Positions 5,713 to 5,787 of a DNA stretch of 5,787 bases are shown one piece after another. The position numbers and the translations under genes were made by a program. Each line of letters opens with the position of its first letter. The first letter of the stretch is position 1. Where the stretch lies: NCBI GenBank assembly GCA_947253615.1, contig CAMYAA010000082.1, positions 1-5,787 on the forward strand, written 5' to 3'. Under the pieces are notes generated by a model that saw nothing but the letters and a program-made list of their open reading frames with translations, was not told the DNA's origin and searched no databases. The DNA comes from an uncultured Sutterellaceae bacterium (lineage in GTDB: Bacteria > Pseudomonadota > Gammaproteobacteria > Burkholderiales > Burkholderiaceae_F).

Positions 5713-5787
5713 AACATCTCATCCTTTCTCCATGAAAGACTAATTACCAGGGCTTCTATCTAAAAAATATAGCCATCTACATATTAT

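Larger units (their letters stand above)
5449..5787. other. Non-coding, increasingly AT-rich region upstream of the reductase gene
   Basis: All frames here are short. The open frame that overlaps the start of the reductase on the opposite strand is a shadow. From about 5610 to the end the sequence becomes visibly AT-rich, typical of a promoter or regulator-binding region. Minus-strand frames entering from the right edge stop within 16 codons, so no gene clearly crosses the end, though the last residues of one cannot be excluded. The contents are a leader hairpin, a weak promoter, a palindrome and an inverted repeat, listed separately. No adapter is seen at this end. Confidence 0.6.

Overview
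The window looks like a short metagenomic contig from a betaproteobacterium, most probably a gut Sutterellaceae member (Sutterella/Parasutterella-like, Burkholderiales). Two things suggest this. One is the housekeeping block ndk-rlmN-rodZ, a Betaproteobacterial gene order. The other is a Tat-exported flavin reductase of the kind that anaerobic gut Burkholderiales carry in many copies. This assignment is inference from gene content; no marker gene in the window settles it. The first 46 bases are not genomic: they match the Illumina Nextera i7 adapter plus an 8-base index, so the biological sequence starts at about base 47.

Left block (74-2895, all minus strand). In transcription order it is ndk (nucleoside diphosphate kinase), rlmN (23S rRNA/tRNA m2A radical-SAM methyltransferase) and rodZ (MreB-binding cell-shape protein). 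ndk and rlmN are 22 bases apart and surely co-transcribed. The 100-base rlmN-rodZ gap holds two hairpins but no gene; many Betaproteobacteria have a pilF/pilW TPR gene there. No terminator is seen after rodZ, so the operon probably runs on past the contig end.

Middle (2896-3834). A 357-base divergent intergenic region carries a plausible extended -10 promoter for ndk and several small hairpins, one followed by a T-rich tract. It precedes an unrecognised 193-residue helical protein on the plus strand, read from a GTG start.

Right block (3835-5787). Two tandem hairpins separate the orphan gene from a convergent minus-strand gene for a 503-residue Tat-exported FAD protein of the fumarate reductase/flavocytochrome c flavoprotein family. 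It keeps the FAD motif and several catalytic-type residues. It has no heme or FMN-binding domain and lacks the substrate-site His and Thr-Glu of classical fumarate reductases, so its electron acceptor is unknown. The last 340 bases are non-coding, turn AT-rich, and contain a perfect 10-base inverted repeat and a 12-base palindrome that could be regulator sites.

No tRNA, rRNA, CRISPR array, insertion sequence or phage feature is seen. The best candidates for undescribed biology are the reductase's substrate and the orphan gene with its structured upstream region.
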